DNA of 64,000 nucleotides from JAICMB01 sp035295125 (GTDB lineage: Bacteria > Acidobacteriota > Terriglobia > Bryobacterales > Bryobacteraceae), in contig DATGJP010000088.1 in NCBI GenBank assembly GCA_035295125.1, positions 1 through 64,000 of the forward strand, read 5' to 3'. This document shows, one piece after another, positions 1 through 9,170 of the stretch. Position 1 is the stretch's first letter; each line of letters begins with the position of its first letter. The translations under genes were made by a program, and so were the position numbers. The notes below the pieces were generated by a model. The model was not told where the DNA came from. It saw only the letters and a program-made list of their open reading frames with translations, and did no database searches.

Positions 1-26
1 AAACCGCCTGGTCCACACTTCCACAG
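1..26 (-). repeat. Edge fragment of dispersed hairpin repeat
   Basis: Read on the minus strand this edge contains TGTGGAAGTGTGGACCAGGC, which matches the conserved flank seen at 43781-43800 and 63034-63053 (TGTGGAAG...GGRACAGGC). The rest of the copy lies outside the window. It sits behind the stop of the transporter gene at 74-877, as most copies of this family sit behind genes. Confidence 0.45.
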
Positions 27-73
27 CTTGATGTCATCAGAAATGTGCCAGCGAAAACGCCCAAAGCGTAGTT

Positions 74-877
74 CTACTCGGCTTCGTGACCCTTCGCCTG
101 TGCGTGATTCACTGCCGCCACCATCGAAACACCGCCAATGGTGTTTCCAATCAGGGCTGGCAGGGTGTATCCGGCAATGGCATCCCACCACGAAATCTTC
201 CCTGCCCACACGAGAAATTGCGACTCCACCGATCCTGCAATGACGTGCGTGAAGCCCCCCAAACCGATGATGTACGTCAGGATGATGATGACGCCGGTGC
301 CTTCGCCCTTAGCCGCTCCCAGAATCCACACCAAAAGCGCGATAAGCCACCCGGCGAAAATCCCGCGGAGCACTTTCTCGCCCCAGGCCGGCTCCATTGC
401 CTGCGGCGAAAGCACGAGGAAAGCATTCTGAACCGCTGAGGAAAACACCGGTGTCGCAGCGAGCGCCCAGGCGACCAACACAGTCCCGAGGATATTCGCG
501 GCCAGCACTGCGCCCCACAGTCGCAGCAGATTCTCCGCGGTCCTTTTGTCTCTGTGCTCCATGAGCGGAATGACCGGGGTCAGCGTGTTCTCGGTAAACA
601 ACTGCTGGCGTCCGATGATGACAATAAGAAAGCCGAGTGAGTATCCGAACTTAGAAATCAGTGGCGCCCACGGTTGATTCGGCAGCTTCGATTGAAGCAA
701 TCCCTCCGCGATCAGCGAGAATCCCATCGACAATCCCGCCGCCAGCCCCGACCACGCCAGCGCCGACGTCGGGCGTTCCAACTCGTCCTCGCCCTGCCGT
801 AGGATCACCTCGTGGATGACACGCGCCGAAGGCGAGATACGCTGCTCCACCTTCTGCTGCTGGAGTTCGGTTTCCAC
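74..877 (-). CDS. Formate/nitrite transporter (FNT) family membrane channel
   Basis: The 267-residue product has a hydrophilic N-terminus of about 40 residues and then about six hydrophobic spans, the usual size and layout of the FNT superfamily, pentameric aquaporin-like channels for small monovalent anions such as formate and nitrite. The helix with FSLIAEGLL and the segment GRQQLFTENTLTPVIPL are characteristic, closest by eye to the YfdC-type branch, whose substrate is unclear. The start is a GTG at 877 with an AGGGA five bases upstream. It is the last gene of a minus-strand run behind GH31, TIGR03435 and ADOP genes, with no nitrite reductase or formate lyase nearby, so the substrate cannot be named. 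Family is quite sure, substrate not. Confidence 0.85.
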   Translation of the reverse strand: METELQQQKVEQRISPSARVIHEVILRQGEDELERPTSALAWSGLAAGLSMGFSLIAEGLLQSKLPNQPWAPLISKFGYSLGFLIVIIGRQQLFTENTLTPVIPLMEHRDKRTAENLLRLWGAVLAANILGTVLVAWALAATPVFSSAVQNAFLVLSPQAMEPAWGEKVLRGIFAGWLIALLVWILGAAKGEGTGVIIILTYIIGLGGFTHVIAGSVESQFLVWAGKISWWDAIAGYTLPALIGNTIGGVSMVAAVNHAQAKGHEAE

Positions 878-920
878 GTCATTCCCTGGACCCCTACCGC
901 CAGCGATGTGTTTCGGTCAG

Positions 921-3107
921 CTACATCCGGACAGTCACCGCCCGGCCTTCGAACGTTACGGCCTGTGTCTTGTCCCCAATTCTGACCACATAATGGCGCC
1001 GTAACGGTGGCAGCATCTTTCCCGCAAGCTGCAGCGAAAGGGCGCGAGCCGAGTCCTTCCACGTCAACTTCACGCCCATCCATTCGCCGCGGCGGTAATT
1101 GAAAGACCTCCCGTCGTCTTCATAGAGGAGAAACGAACCATCGGCTCCCGGATAAATCTGAATCGTGACCGGCTCATCGATGGACTCTTCCACATATTGC
1201 TTCACCGGCCCGAGCGGTACAATCCCGCCCGCTCGAACATACAGCGGCGTGGTTTCCAGGTCAACGGTCCCAACAATTTCCCGGCCTCCCTCATGCCGTT
1301 CTCCGGTCCAGAAATCATGCCAGACGCCGTGGGGCAAATAGACGGTTCGCGCCGTAGCCCCTTTCTCGACCACGGGCGCGACCAGCAAATCACGACCCCA
1401 CAGGTATTCGTCGCCGCGCGCGGCCGCGGTCGCGTCATCCGGATAATGAAGCCACAGAGCACGCAGGATCGGCATCCCGGTAAGGGTGCATTCGCGAACC
1501 GCGCTGTACAGATACGGCAGCAACCGATAGCGCAGTTCCAGGTACTTGCGGCAGATCGGCTCCACTTGTGCGTTGTGCAGTTCGCTCGCGTCCGGAGTCG
1601 CGGCGCCGTTGTAATTCGTCACTTCAACGGGCGAAGGATCGCCCGTATTCCAACCCCATGGCAGACGTAATTTCCAGGTCCGCCCGTGCGCCCGAAACAG
1701 CGGACAGAATGCCCCAAACTGAAACCACCTCAGGTACAACTCCGCCGTGAACTCCTTGGTCGGTACGAAGCCGCCGATGTCGGTTCCCCAATACGGAATC
1801 CCGGAGAGCCCGGAGTTGATCGCGATCGGGATATGAGTCTTCAGAGTCTCCCACGTCGAATAAACATCGCCCGACCACAGAAACGAACCGTAGCGCTGCA
1901 TCCCCGGATATCCATTGCGATGCAGCGCGAACGGGCGCTCATTAGGACGGTCGAGTTGCGGACCCTCCCAGTACATCCGGTTCCGGGTCAGCCTCGACGG
2001 ACCGTCCAGAGGATCGCCCTCGTCCGGCCACCACCCGTCCACGCCCAGCGCAAAAATGTCGTGATGCTTCGCCCAATAACAACTGGGCTGTTCCTCCACG
2101 GGCTTGCCGGCATCGCAGGCGTCGTGAACGGTTCCGTGCATCGTGCGCGCCTTGATTACCACGTGCAGCGCAACTTTAAAATGCTCCTGGTGCAATTCGT
2201 CGAAAATCGCCTTGGGATCCGGAAAAACCTTGCGGTTGAACTCAAATTCGCCGTTATTCGTGTTCCAGCCGGAAGGGCAGAAGCCGGTGCCCAGGTAAAT
2301 CATAGTGTCGCAAGGTAGCTTCTTCTCCCGGAACGTGCGGGCTTCCTCGAGAATCTCCTCGCGGCTGGCCAGCGTCCGATGCGACTGCTGATACCCGAAG
2401 CTCCATAAGGGCGGCAACTCCGCATAGCCTGTCAGGCCTGCATACTCAGCCATGATCACGCTCGGTTCGCGCGAGCCGATCACAAACAGATCGATCGGCA
2501 GGGGCCCGGCCACAGGCAGCAACCGGCTCTCCGGCCCGGTGAAATCGAAAGTTCCTTGAGGCTGGTGAAAGAAGATCGCCCAACCTGATGTCCCGATCAG
2601 CAACGGAATCGGCACTCGGCCGCCATGGGTGCGCAGTTGAAAACCACCCTGCCCGCTTCGCATGCGGTCGGTGGAACCGCGGCGGTCGAACTGCGGGCCG
2701 CCTTCGCCTAAGGCCAGCAACGGGACGTCACCGGTCGGGAAAGAAACCCCACCTGTCTCTTTGTCAATCTTGAGTTCCTGAACTTGCGCACCGCCAGCCG
2801 ACGCGATCCTCACCACGAGCGGGTCAGGCGAAAAGTCAACCCTCAACTTTCCCGATTTGACGGAATGCGTTCGAGTATTGCGGATGTGCACCAGCGCTGG
2901 CCCCCACAACTCCTTGACCAGCGCGCCATCGGAAACCACCGGCGGTCCATCCAATTCCGAAATCGACACGCGCACTGTGTAAGCGCTAACACTGCCAATT
3001 TGAAGCACGACGGGTTTGCCGCCGACCGTCAGCGCCTCCTCCGCGGCGAACGCAATTCCAGGCACTAGCGAAGTGGCCACGGTCCTCAAAGCCTCACGTC
3101 GGTTCAT
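921..3107 (-). CDS. Glycoside hydrolase family 31 (alpha-glucosidase/alpha-xylosidase type)
   Basis: A 728-residue protein with all GH31 landmarks: an N-terminal beta-domain, a TIM barrel with nucleophile region GVDGWWPDEGDPL (Asp near 362), acid/base region WSGDVYSTWETL (Asp near 414), and C-terminal beta-domains with LPHGVWHDFWTGE. Such enzymes release alpha-linked glucose or xylose from the non-reducing end by a retaining mechanism. The N-terminus MNRREALRTVATSLVPGIAFA carries a twin arginine and a hydrophobic stretch, so export by Tat or Sec is likely. It lies between the TIGR03435 gene and the FNT channel on the same strand with gaps of 85 and 43 bases; no other sugar genes are adjacent, so glucosidase versus xylosidase cannot be decided. 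Confidence 0.9.
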   Translation of the reverse strand: MNRREALRTVATSLVPGIAFAAEEALTVGGKPVVLQIGSVSAYTVRVSISELDGPPVVSDGALVKELWGPALVHIRNTRTHSVKSGKLRVDFSPDPLVVRIASAGGAQVQELKIDKETGGVSFPTGDVPLLALGEGGPQFDRRGSTDRMRSGQGGFQLRTHGGRVPIPLLIGTSGWAIFFHQPQGTFDFTGPESRLLPVAGPLPIDLFVIGSREPSVIMAEYAGLTGYAELPPLWSFGYQQSHRTLASREEILEEARTFREKKLPCDTMIYLGTGFCPSGWNTNNGEFEFNRKVFPDPKAIFDELHQEHFKVALHVVIKARTMHGTVHDACDAGKPVEEQPSCYWAKHHDIFALGVDGWWPDEGDPLDGPSRLTRNRMYWEGPQLDRPNERPFALHRNGYPGMQRYGSFLWSGDVYSTWETLKTHIPIAINSGLSGIPYWGTDIGGFVPTKEFTAELYLRWFQFGAFCPLFRAHGRTWKLRLPWGWNTGDPSPVEVTNYNGAATPDASELHNAQVEPICRKYLELRYRLLPYLYSAVRECTLTGMPILRALWLHYPDDATAAARGDEYLWGRDLLVAPVVEKGATARTVYLPHGVWHDFWTGERHEGGREIVGTVDLETTPLYVRAGGIVPLGPVKQYVEESIDEPVTIQIYPGADGSFLLYEDDGRSFNYRRGEWMGVKLTWKDSARALSLQLAGKMLPPLRRHYVVRIGDKTQAVTFEGRAVTVRM

Positions 3108-3192
3108 GGTTCATCCAGGGTACCTCGGCTTACTGCATGCGGGAATTCTGCAATCGTTTGCAAACCGGCTGCGAGTTGTAAGACAGGCCGCG

Positions 3193-3921
3193 CTAATTCC
3201 CAGTGGGGACGCGGTTGACGCTATCAATGACCAAAACAGATATTGGCGCCTTGCGGGATTCCAGCTTAAGCCCGAGATCAGACTGAATCGCAGTAAAGAT
3301 CGAGGGGCTGTCATCTAGCTCCGCCGTGCTGTTGAAGTTATTCAGACCCGAGAGATCCACCGTAAAGTCGTACGTTCCCGCTATGCCGGTCTCATCCAAC
3401 ACCGGACGATCCAACCTTCGGGTTAACAAGAACGTCAGCCTGGAAATGGGCTGATTCTGAAAGAACGAGAGCTTCTCCGCAACGGGCTGTTTGCCTGTAG
3501 TCGGCGGCTTGAGCTTCGCAGCGCCTTTTCCGCGGACCAACACGTAGACCGGCATTTCGCGCGTCTCACGGTGCAGCTTCATCTGAAACCTGTCCGTCAG
3601 CAAGGTTTGGAGCATAAGCCGCATATCCGCTTCTGTTGCGCCTGGGGCAGTTGCAAGGATGTCGTAGCGTGACTCGTACTTGATCCAGTCGGGTCCGGAA
3701 ATCTCGTAATCCTTCAGCTCGTACGCCCATTCCAGACAGTACCGGAGCGGAACATTGCGCATTGCGAAACGTCCCGGCGATGGATCCATGTTTCGAGGTA
3801 TGTCCCCTGGCCCGCCACGCGTCTCAACAGGCTTCACCGAGGCTACTTCGAACTCCACGCGTGCGGCGTTCTGCGCAATCGCGACAGTGATCAGAGCTGC
3901 CAGCGAAAGAAGTTTGGACAT
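3193..3921 (-). CDS. TIGR03435-type secreted protein of Acidobacteria
   Basis: 242 residues with an N-terminal signal peptide (MSKLLSLAALITVAIAQ). The order of motifs is that of the TIGR03435 family known mainly from Solibacter-like genomes: FEVASVKP near the mature N-terminus, then R(N/M)VPLRYCLEWAY, ISGPDWIKYESRYDI, LMLQTLLTDRFQMKLHRETREMPVYVL with a following KGAAKLKPP, and a C-terminal half ending with a segment about using the product as FTAIQSDLGLKLESRKAP. The role of the family is unknown. It is preceded on the same strand by an ADOP permease (end 4142) and followed by GH31. The family assignment is the best lineage marker in the window. Confidence 0.88.
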   Translation of the reverse strand: MSKLLSLAALITVAIAQNAARVEFEVASVKPVETRGGPGDIPRNMDPSPGRFAMRNVPLRYCLEWAYELKDYEISGPDWIKYESRYDILATAPGATEADMRLMLQTLLTDRFQMKLHRETREMPVYVLVRGKGAAKLKPPTTGKQPVAEKLSFFQNQPISRLTFLLTRRLDRPVLDETGIAGTYDFTVDLSGLNNFNSTAELDDSPSIFTAIQSDLGLKLESRKAPISVLVIDSVNRVPTGN

Positions 3922-4002
3922 GTCGTTACTAGCTTGACGGAGACGTCCCGCAATGCGTTCAAACCGTCATGCACATTGCGACAAACAGCCCTTGGTAGAA
4001 GT

Positions 4003-4105
4003 CGGGCAGGCGGAATGCCTGCTCCACCTTGCTCGCAACCTGTTGAGCCGTCACGGTGGCGCAGGCGGTTTCGCCTGCGCATGCCGCTCTCAAAGACTTC
4101 TGCCA
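4003..4105 (+). repeat. Dispersed hairpin repeat, long copy R1
   Basis: About 100 bases holding two hairpins: GCAGGC/GCCTGC around 4006-4022 and a perfect 9-bp stem GCGCAGGCG/CGCCTGCGC at 4059-4080 with loop GTTT. The whole unit, including CTCGCAACCTGTTGA and GCCGCTCTCAAAGACTT, recurs inverted at 17499-17590. It lies directly behind the ADOP stop at 4142. Confidence 0.8.
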
Positions 4106-4141
4106 CGGGCTGCTAGCATCCAAAAGCTGCAGCGCCCGCCT

Positions 4142-6817
4142 TCACTCGCTACGCAGCATCGTGACCGGATCGACCCGGACCGCCCTTACTACCGCCGGTA
4201 GTGTCGCCAACAGAGCCACTCCAAGAATCGTCGCGCAAGGCACCGCCAGCACCGGCACATCCGTGACCTTCACCTGGTACAAAAGCGAAGCGACATAACG
4301 GACCGACGCTATTCCGAGCCCCAAACCCGCGATGATGCCAAGCAGCACCGTCGCAAGCCCTTCCAAGCCAATGCGCCGCGCGATGTGCACCGGCCGGGCG
4401 CCGATCGCGACACGAATGCCAATTTCCCGCCGTCGCTGCAAGACCGAATAATCGAGCACCCCATACAGGCCCACGCCGGCGAGCAGCATCGCCACGCCGG
4501 CGAAAAACGTGCCGAGCAAAGCCAGCAGCCGCTCCCGGAAAGTATCGATCCGATTCAGCTCTGCCTGTGTGCGGATGTCTCGCGCCCGGAACCCGGGCCG
4601 CGACTGCGCCACCTCTTTGCGGAGAGTCGATGCCAGAGCCAGTGGATTTGCACTCTCCGTTCGGACAACAAAAGTACCGCGTCCCGCCGGTTTCAACTGG
4701 CCGCTTGCGTCGACAGACGGAAATGGTATGTAAACGGTGGGCCGGATCGGCCAGCGCAAGCGGTCTCTCGAGCGGGCATCGCCAATCAACCCCACAATCT
4801 GAACCTGCGAGCGTCCCCCCGCCGGCTCCACGCGGTCAAATCGCCGCCCCACAGGGTCCTCGCCGTTGAAATACTGCTTTGCGAACAGCTTATTGACAAT
4901 TGCCACTGCCGGATACACATCGCCGGGACGAAACTCGCGGCCGCTCAGCAGCGGGATTCGCATGAGATCCACCCAGCCCGGAGAAATTGTGACGAAATCG
5001 GCGAAAACCTCGCTCGGAGGCCCGCCATTTACCGAGATATTCCCCACCGCGCTCTCGCCGCTCATCAGCGGCCATCCGATCAGCGCCACTTTCTCGACGC
5101 CGGGGACCGAGCGCAAGTCGTCCGCTACCTGCTCCCACAGGACCGGAGATTGAGGGTGGCTTGTAACCGCTTCTACGTTCACAATGCGCTCAGCCGAGAA
5201 TCCCGTCGGCTGGTTCGACAAACGCTCGAAGGTCGCCACAAACAGCCCCGCCGCCAGGTGCACCACAAAACAGAAAGCGACTTGAACCGCAGTGAGGGAA
5301 TGCATCAGCCGGCCGCGCGAATGAGGATCGTCGCCGCCCCGCAAGGCGCTGGCCGGCTTAACTGACGACGCCCGCAGCGCCGGAGTCAGTCCGAACAGGA
5401 ACGTAACGCCACATGCCAACGCCAGCGCGAAGCCGAGCACGCGCCAGTCCATCGGAAGCGCCAGGCGCGCCGCGTACGTGGCCGGGTTGATCATGCCGGC
5501 GATGAACGGCGCCGACCACCACGCGAAGGCCCCTCCGATGGCAGTCGCGAGTAGCGCCAGCCACGCGCTTTCCACCAGAACCAGTTGCACTAGCCGACCG
5601 CGACCGGCACCGATCGAGACGCGCAGCGCCATCTCACGCCCCCGCGACACCGCCTGTGCGGTCATCAGGTTGGCCAGGTTCGCGCAGGCAATCAGCAGAA
5701 CCAGGGCTACCAACAGCCCCAGAATCGTCAGCGCCTGGCGATAATCGCGCTGCAGATTCGAACGCCCCGAGGATGCGGCTTCAAGCGATAACTTTTCCGC
5801 GAAGAAGTGGTCGCGTTCGCGCTGCGACTGGGCTGGAAAACCCTTGATCCTCTCCTCCTGGATCGCGCGAAATGTAGCGCGCAGCCGGTCCTGGATGGGT
5901 CCCGGTTCTACGCCCGGTTTCAGCTTCAGTAGCGTGCGAAGCCAGAAATTATTGAGGCTGGCCAGGATTCGAGAATTCTTCATCGCCATTGGAACGAACA
6001 CATCGGTTTCCCAACCGGTCTCCGTGCCGGTGAATCCTTCCGGCGCGACCCCGACGATTTCGAAAACATCGTTCCCCACTCGAAAGGCTTGATGGATGGC
6101 CTTCGGGCTGGCTCCGAAACGCCGCGTCCAATACTCGTATGAGAGTACGGCATAAGGATGAGCTCCGGGCGTCGAATCGTCGTTCACCGTGAGCACGCGC
6201 CCAGCCGCTGGCCGCAATCCGAAAGTGGCAAACATCGAGCCGGACACGTACAGCAGGTTCGCTCTCTCGGTGTCCTGGTCGGATCCGTAAGTTAAGTCGA
6301 CAGCTCCGCCGTACATTGAGATCGCCACGGAGTCCGCCTGCTCGCTCACATCGCCGCGCATGCGAAGGAACATGGGATACGAACAGCTATCGTATTTCGC
6401 TGTCGTGCCGTCCACGGGCGACGGCGATTCGAAAGTAACCGAGTACAGTCGATCGGCGCCGGCGACCGGCAGCGGGCGGAGTAACAGCGCGTCGATGAGC
6501 CGAAACGCCGACATGCAGGAACCGATCGCAAAGGCCAGCGATAGGATCGCCGCTCCAGAAGTGACTTTTGCCTTCAGGATCTGCCGCCATCCGAAGATGG
6601 CATCCGCACGCAACGAGTCGAGCCAGCCCGCCAGTTTGATGTCGCGGCTTTCTTCCCTCAAGCGCAGCTTTGAACCGAACGCGCGGCGCGCCTCATCGGG
6701 ATTCCCGCCTCGCTCGATAGCTTCCGCGATATGGGATGCCATCTCTTCGTCGATCTCGCGATTCAGCCGATCGCCACGAAAGACGTTTCGCACGCGTGAC
6801 CATAAGGACATAGACAT
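4142..6817 (-). CDS. ADOP-type ABC transporter permease (MacB-like), with N-terminal prefix domain
   Basis: 891 residues. The first ~80 residues form the hydrophilic permease prefix often seen on acidobacterial orphan permeases (MASHIAEAIERGGNPDEARRAFG), followed by a transmembrane helix near 85-110, a MacB-type periplasmic core domain, an FtsX permease block (LIACANLANLMTAQAVSRGREMALR), a second periplasmic core and a second FtsX block (YGVLDYSVLQRRREIGIRVAIGA). It ends with the typical VDPVTMLRSE. MacB-like proteins use an ATPase partner to drive mechanotransmission across the envelope; none is encoded here. It heads a minus-strand run with TIGR03435, GH31 and FNT genes. Substrate unknown. 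Confidence 0.9.
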   Translation of the reverse strand: MSMSLWSRVRNVFRGDRLNREIDEEMASHIAEAIERGGNPDEARRAFGSKLRLREESRDIKLAGWLDSLRADAIFGWRQILKAKVTSGAAILSLAFAIGSCMSAFRLIDALLLRPLPVAGADRLYSVTFESPSPVDGTTAKYDSCSYPMFLRMRGDVSEQADSVAISMYGGAVDLTYGSDQDTERANLLYVSGSMFATFGLRPAAGRVLTVNDDSTPGAHPYAVLSYEYWTRRFGASPKAIHQAFRVGNDVFEIVGVAPEGFTGTETGWETDVFVPMAMKNSRILASLNNFWLRTLLKLKPGVEPGPIQDRLRATFRAIQEERIKGFPAQSQRERDHFFAEKLSLEAASSGRSNLQRDYRQALTILGLLVALVLLIACANLANLMTAQAVSRGREMALRVSIGAGRGRLVQLVLVESAWLALLATAIGGAFAWWSAPFIAGMINPATYAARLALPMDWRVLGFALALACGVTFLFGLTPALRASSVKPASALRGGDDPHSRGRLMHSLTAVQVAFCFVVHLAAGLFVATFERLSNQPTGFSAERIVNVEAVTSHPQSPVLWEQVADDLRSVPGVEKVALIGWPLMSGESAVGNISVNGGPPSEVFADFVTISPGWVDLMRIPLLSGREFRPGDVYPAVAIVNKLFAKQYFNGEDPVGRRFDRVEPAGGRSQVQIVGLIGDARSRDRLRWPIRPTVYIPFPSVDASGQLKPAGRGTFVVRTESANPLALASTLRKEVAQSRPGFRARDIRTQAELNRIDTFRERLLALLGTFFAGVAMLLAGVGLYGVLDYSVLQRRREIGIRVAIGARPVHIARRIGLEGLATVLLGIIAGLGLGIASVRYVASLLYQVKVTDVPVLAVPCATILGVALLATLPAVVRAVRVDPVTMLRSE

Positions 6818-6888
6818 CTTAATATACAGCCGTCTGAGTAAAAGGTTACGTTGCCGTTCGCTATTATCCGCTACAGACTCATTTCACG

Positions 6889-8376
6889 ATGCGCAGCCCC
6901 TCGACCACGGTCCGAAAGGCCGTCATCTTCCTGCATCGCTGGTTGGGCGTCGCGCTCTCGCTGTTGTTTCTGCAGTGGTTTAGCTCAGGCATAGTGATGA
7001 TGTACTGGAGTTATCCGAGCGTTAGCCCGCAGCATCGCCTGGATCGCTCGCTTCCGCTCAGTGGCGCCTCCATTCGACTCTCACCCGCTGACGCAATTGC
7101 GAAGCTCGGCAGTTCGCAACCGCCGCTCCGGGTTCGACTCATTACATTCGATGACCGCCCGTTATATCGGTTGAACACCGCCGGCCGCGAGCGCCTAATT
7201 TACGCCGATTCCGGCGACGAACAACTGCAAGTATCTCCCGAAATGATTTCTCGCGCCGCCGGCCGCTGGACCGGATTGCGGATTGGAGATGCCCAGAAGC
7301 AGCTACTGACAGAGGCCGATCAATGGACGACCCAGGAAAACGTCAGCGCTCGGCAACCGCTCTGGAAATACGCATGGCCAAACGGTGAGCAAGTGTATAT
7401 TTCCGCGTCTACAGGAGAGGTCGTACAATACACCACGCGTGAAACGCGGTTTTGGGCCTGGCTTGGCGCCATCCCACACTGGATGTATTTCATGCCATTG
7501 AGAAGATTCGCGCGCCTATGGAGTCAAGCTGTGATTTGGGCTTCCGCCGTCGGCACGCTGACGGCACTGCTCGGCCTGGTCTTGGGAGTGTGGATGTACT
7601 CTCCAGGCAGGCGTTATCGATATGCCGGCCGCGCCACCGCAATTCCCTACCGCGAATGGAAGCGATGGCACATGGTCGTTGGATTGATTTTCGGACTAAC
7701 TGCGGTCACATGGTCATTTAGCGGCCTGCTGTCGATGGACCCCTTTCCCGCGAAGAGCAGCGCTCATGCCGAAATACCCCGGACCGACTTCGCGGCATTT
7801 CTGCGCGGATCCATCGAGCCGAAGGCGTTCGACCGCAAACTGCCGGCCGCAGCCCTCGCTCAACTCGGAAGAACCGATGTAAAAGAACTGGAGCTGCTCT
7901 CTTTCGACGGCCATGCGGCGTACCTGGCGACGTTATCCGGCCGCGAGACCAAAGTGATTCCTCTCGATGGCGACCCTTTCCCGGAATTCAACCGCGATCG
8001 GATCGTCGCAATTCTGCGTGCCACCGCGACCGCAGGCGAGATCCGGGAGCTTCGCCTGATGAATGAATACGACGCCTATTACCTGGACCGTCACCGCGAA
8101 CTTCCGCTTCCCGTGATCTTCCTCAGGACGAACGATTCCGCCGGCACTCGCTATTACATCGATCCAAAGACCGCGCGCATCGTTCAGATCTACCGTTCAA
8201 CACAGTGGGTCGAGCGATGGCTCTATCATGGGTTGCACTCGTGGGATTTCCCCTGGCTCTACAAATATAGGCCGTTGTGGGACATCGTAGTGATCTCGCT
8301 GTTGCTTGGGGGAACCACGCTGGCGGTGACGGCTCTCGTTATGGCTTGGCGCGTGCTCAGCCGGTTCTTCATTTGA
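6889..8376 (+). CDS. PepSY-associated transmembrane protein
   Basis: 495 residues starting with a hydrophobic helix in the form VIFLHRWLGVALSLLFLQWF, the entry signature of PepSY-TM proteins (often linked to iron-uptake or ferric reductase-like systems). Further helices lie near 190-240 (WLGAIPHWMYFMPLRRFARLW, then VGTLTALLGLVLGVWMY), 260-285 (WHMVVGLIFGLTAVTWSFSG) and 460-490. Two PepSY-like segments sit between them, e.g. VYISASTGEVVQYTTRETRFWAW and YYIDPKTARIVQIYRSTQWVERW. It starts 71 bases from the divergent ADOP gene. No TonB receptor or iron gene is adjacent, so the role is only inferred from family. Confidence 0.82.
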   Translation: MRSPSTTVRKAVIFLHRWLGVALSLLFLQWFSSGIVMMYWSYPSVSPQHRLDRSLPLSGASIRLSPADAIAKLGSSQPPLRVRLITFDDRPLYRLNTAGRERLIYADSGDEQLQVSPEMISRAAGRWTGLRIGDAQKQLLTEADQWTTQENVSARQPLWKYAWPNGEQVYISASTGEVVQYTTRETRFWAWLGAIPHWMYFMPLRRFARLWSQAVIWASAVGTLTALLGLVLGVWMYSPGRRYRYAGRATAIPYREWKRWHMVVGLIFGLTAVTWSFSGLLSMDPFPAKSSAHAEIPRTDFAAFLRGSIEPKAFDRKLPAAALAQLGRTDVKELELLSFDGHAAYLATLSGRETKVIPLDGDPFPEFNRDRIVAILRATATAGEIRELRLMNEYDAYYLDRHRELPLPVIFLRTNDSAGTRYYIDPKTARIVQIYRSTQWVERWLYHGLHSWDFPWLYKYRPLWDIVVISLLLGGTTLAVTALVMAWRVLSRFFI

Positions 8377-8947
8377 GGCGTTCGCGAACGAAAATATCCA
8401 CTGATCGGACTGGCTGCGGAATATCGAGGACAAGCGTGTAATCGCCTTCCTCGGCGGGTTGAAACTCCGCCTGAAGCGGTTTCCAGCGCAATGGCTGGAA
8501 GCGCGTCGGCCACAACCGCCCCAACATGGTCCACTCCGCCGGCGCCGGCGCCAGATCGGCCTGGCCCTCGATGACTGTTTGCCCCTTTGGCGTGCGCACG
8601 GAATAATTCATATGAATCGGTCTATCGGGGGGATTCCCGCCCTGAATTCGGGGAACCATACGCAGTTCATGACGGGCTCCGGGATTGGTCACGGACAGTG
8701 TTATCGATTGCGACGCGACGGCTTGAGATCGCGTTGGTCCGTCGGCGTAGCGTCGATACTCGATCTGGTTGAGCAACGGCGAGGCAATCTGGATTCCTAT
8801 CCCAAGGAACGGCGCAATGCCCAGCATCACTGCCATCTGCTTTAGGCCGGTTCTGTTGCGACGCATGCCGGCATACCACATCCCCAGTGCGCCGACAAGG
8901 CAAACGAGAGTCAGCAAAATCGCGCCGGGAATCTGTTCGGGATTCAA
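8369..8947 (-). CDS. Small membrane protein of unknown function
   Basis: 192 residues: a first helix (IPGAILLTLVCLVGALGMWYAG), a short basic loop, a second helix (MAVMLGIAPFLGIGIQIAS) and a soluble C-terminal domain that reads as a beta-sandwich (SITLSVTNPGARHELRMV, YTLVLDIPQPVRSVDIFV). No family recognised. Its end overlaps the end of the convergent PepSY gene by eight bases. The pattern of a two-helix anchor with an extracytoplasmic beta domain is an inference from composition only. Confidence 0.6.
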   Translation of the reverse strand: MNPEQIPGAILLTLVCLVGALGMWYAGMRRNRTGLKQMAVMLGIAPFLGIGIQIASPLLNQIEYRRYADGPTRSQAVASQSITLSVTNPGARHELRMVPRIQGGNPPDRPIHMNYSVRTPKGQTVIEGQADLAPAPAEWTMLGRLWPTRFQPLRWKPLQAEFQPAEEGDYTLVLDIPQPVRSVDIFVRERLK

Positions 8948-9170
8948 GATCTCTTCGTACGATTCTACTTCGGCGCTACTTAACTGTGTGTCCTGGGGAC
9001 AAATCCGATCGCGATTTCTGCCGGGACGCCATTCGCGACTACATTTCGCAACAGGAACTCGACAATGGTTGGCCCTCCGTGAAACCTCCTCACACAGGTC
9101 CGCGATTCTCAGGAATTTGCTGCGGACCGCTGCACGTTACGATGCGGCCGCGCTTGCGTCTAACCGCAAT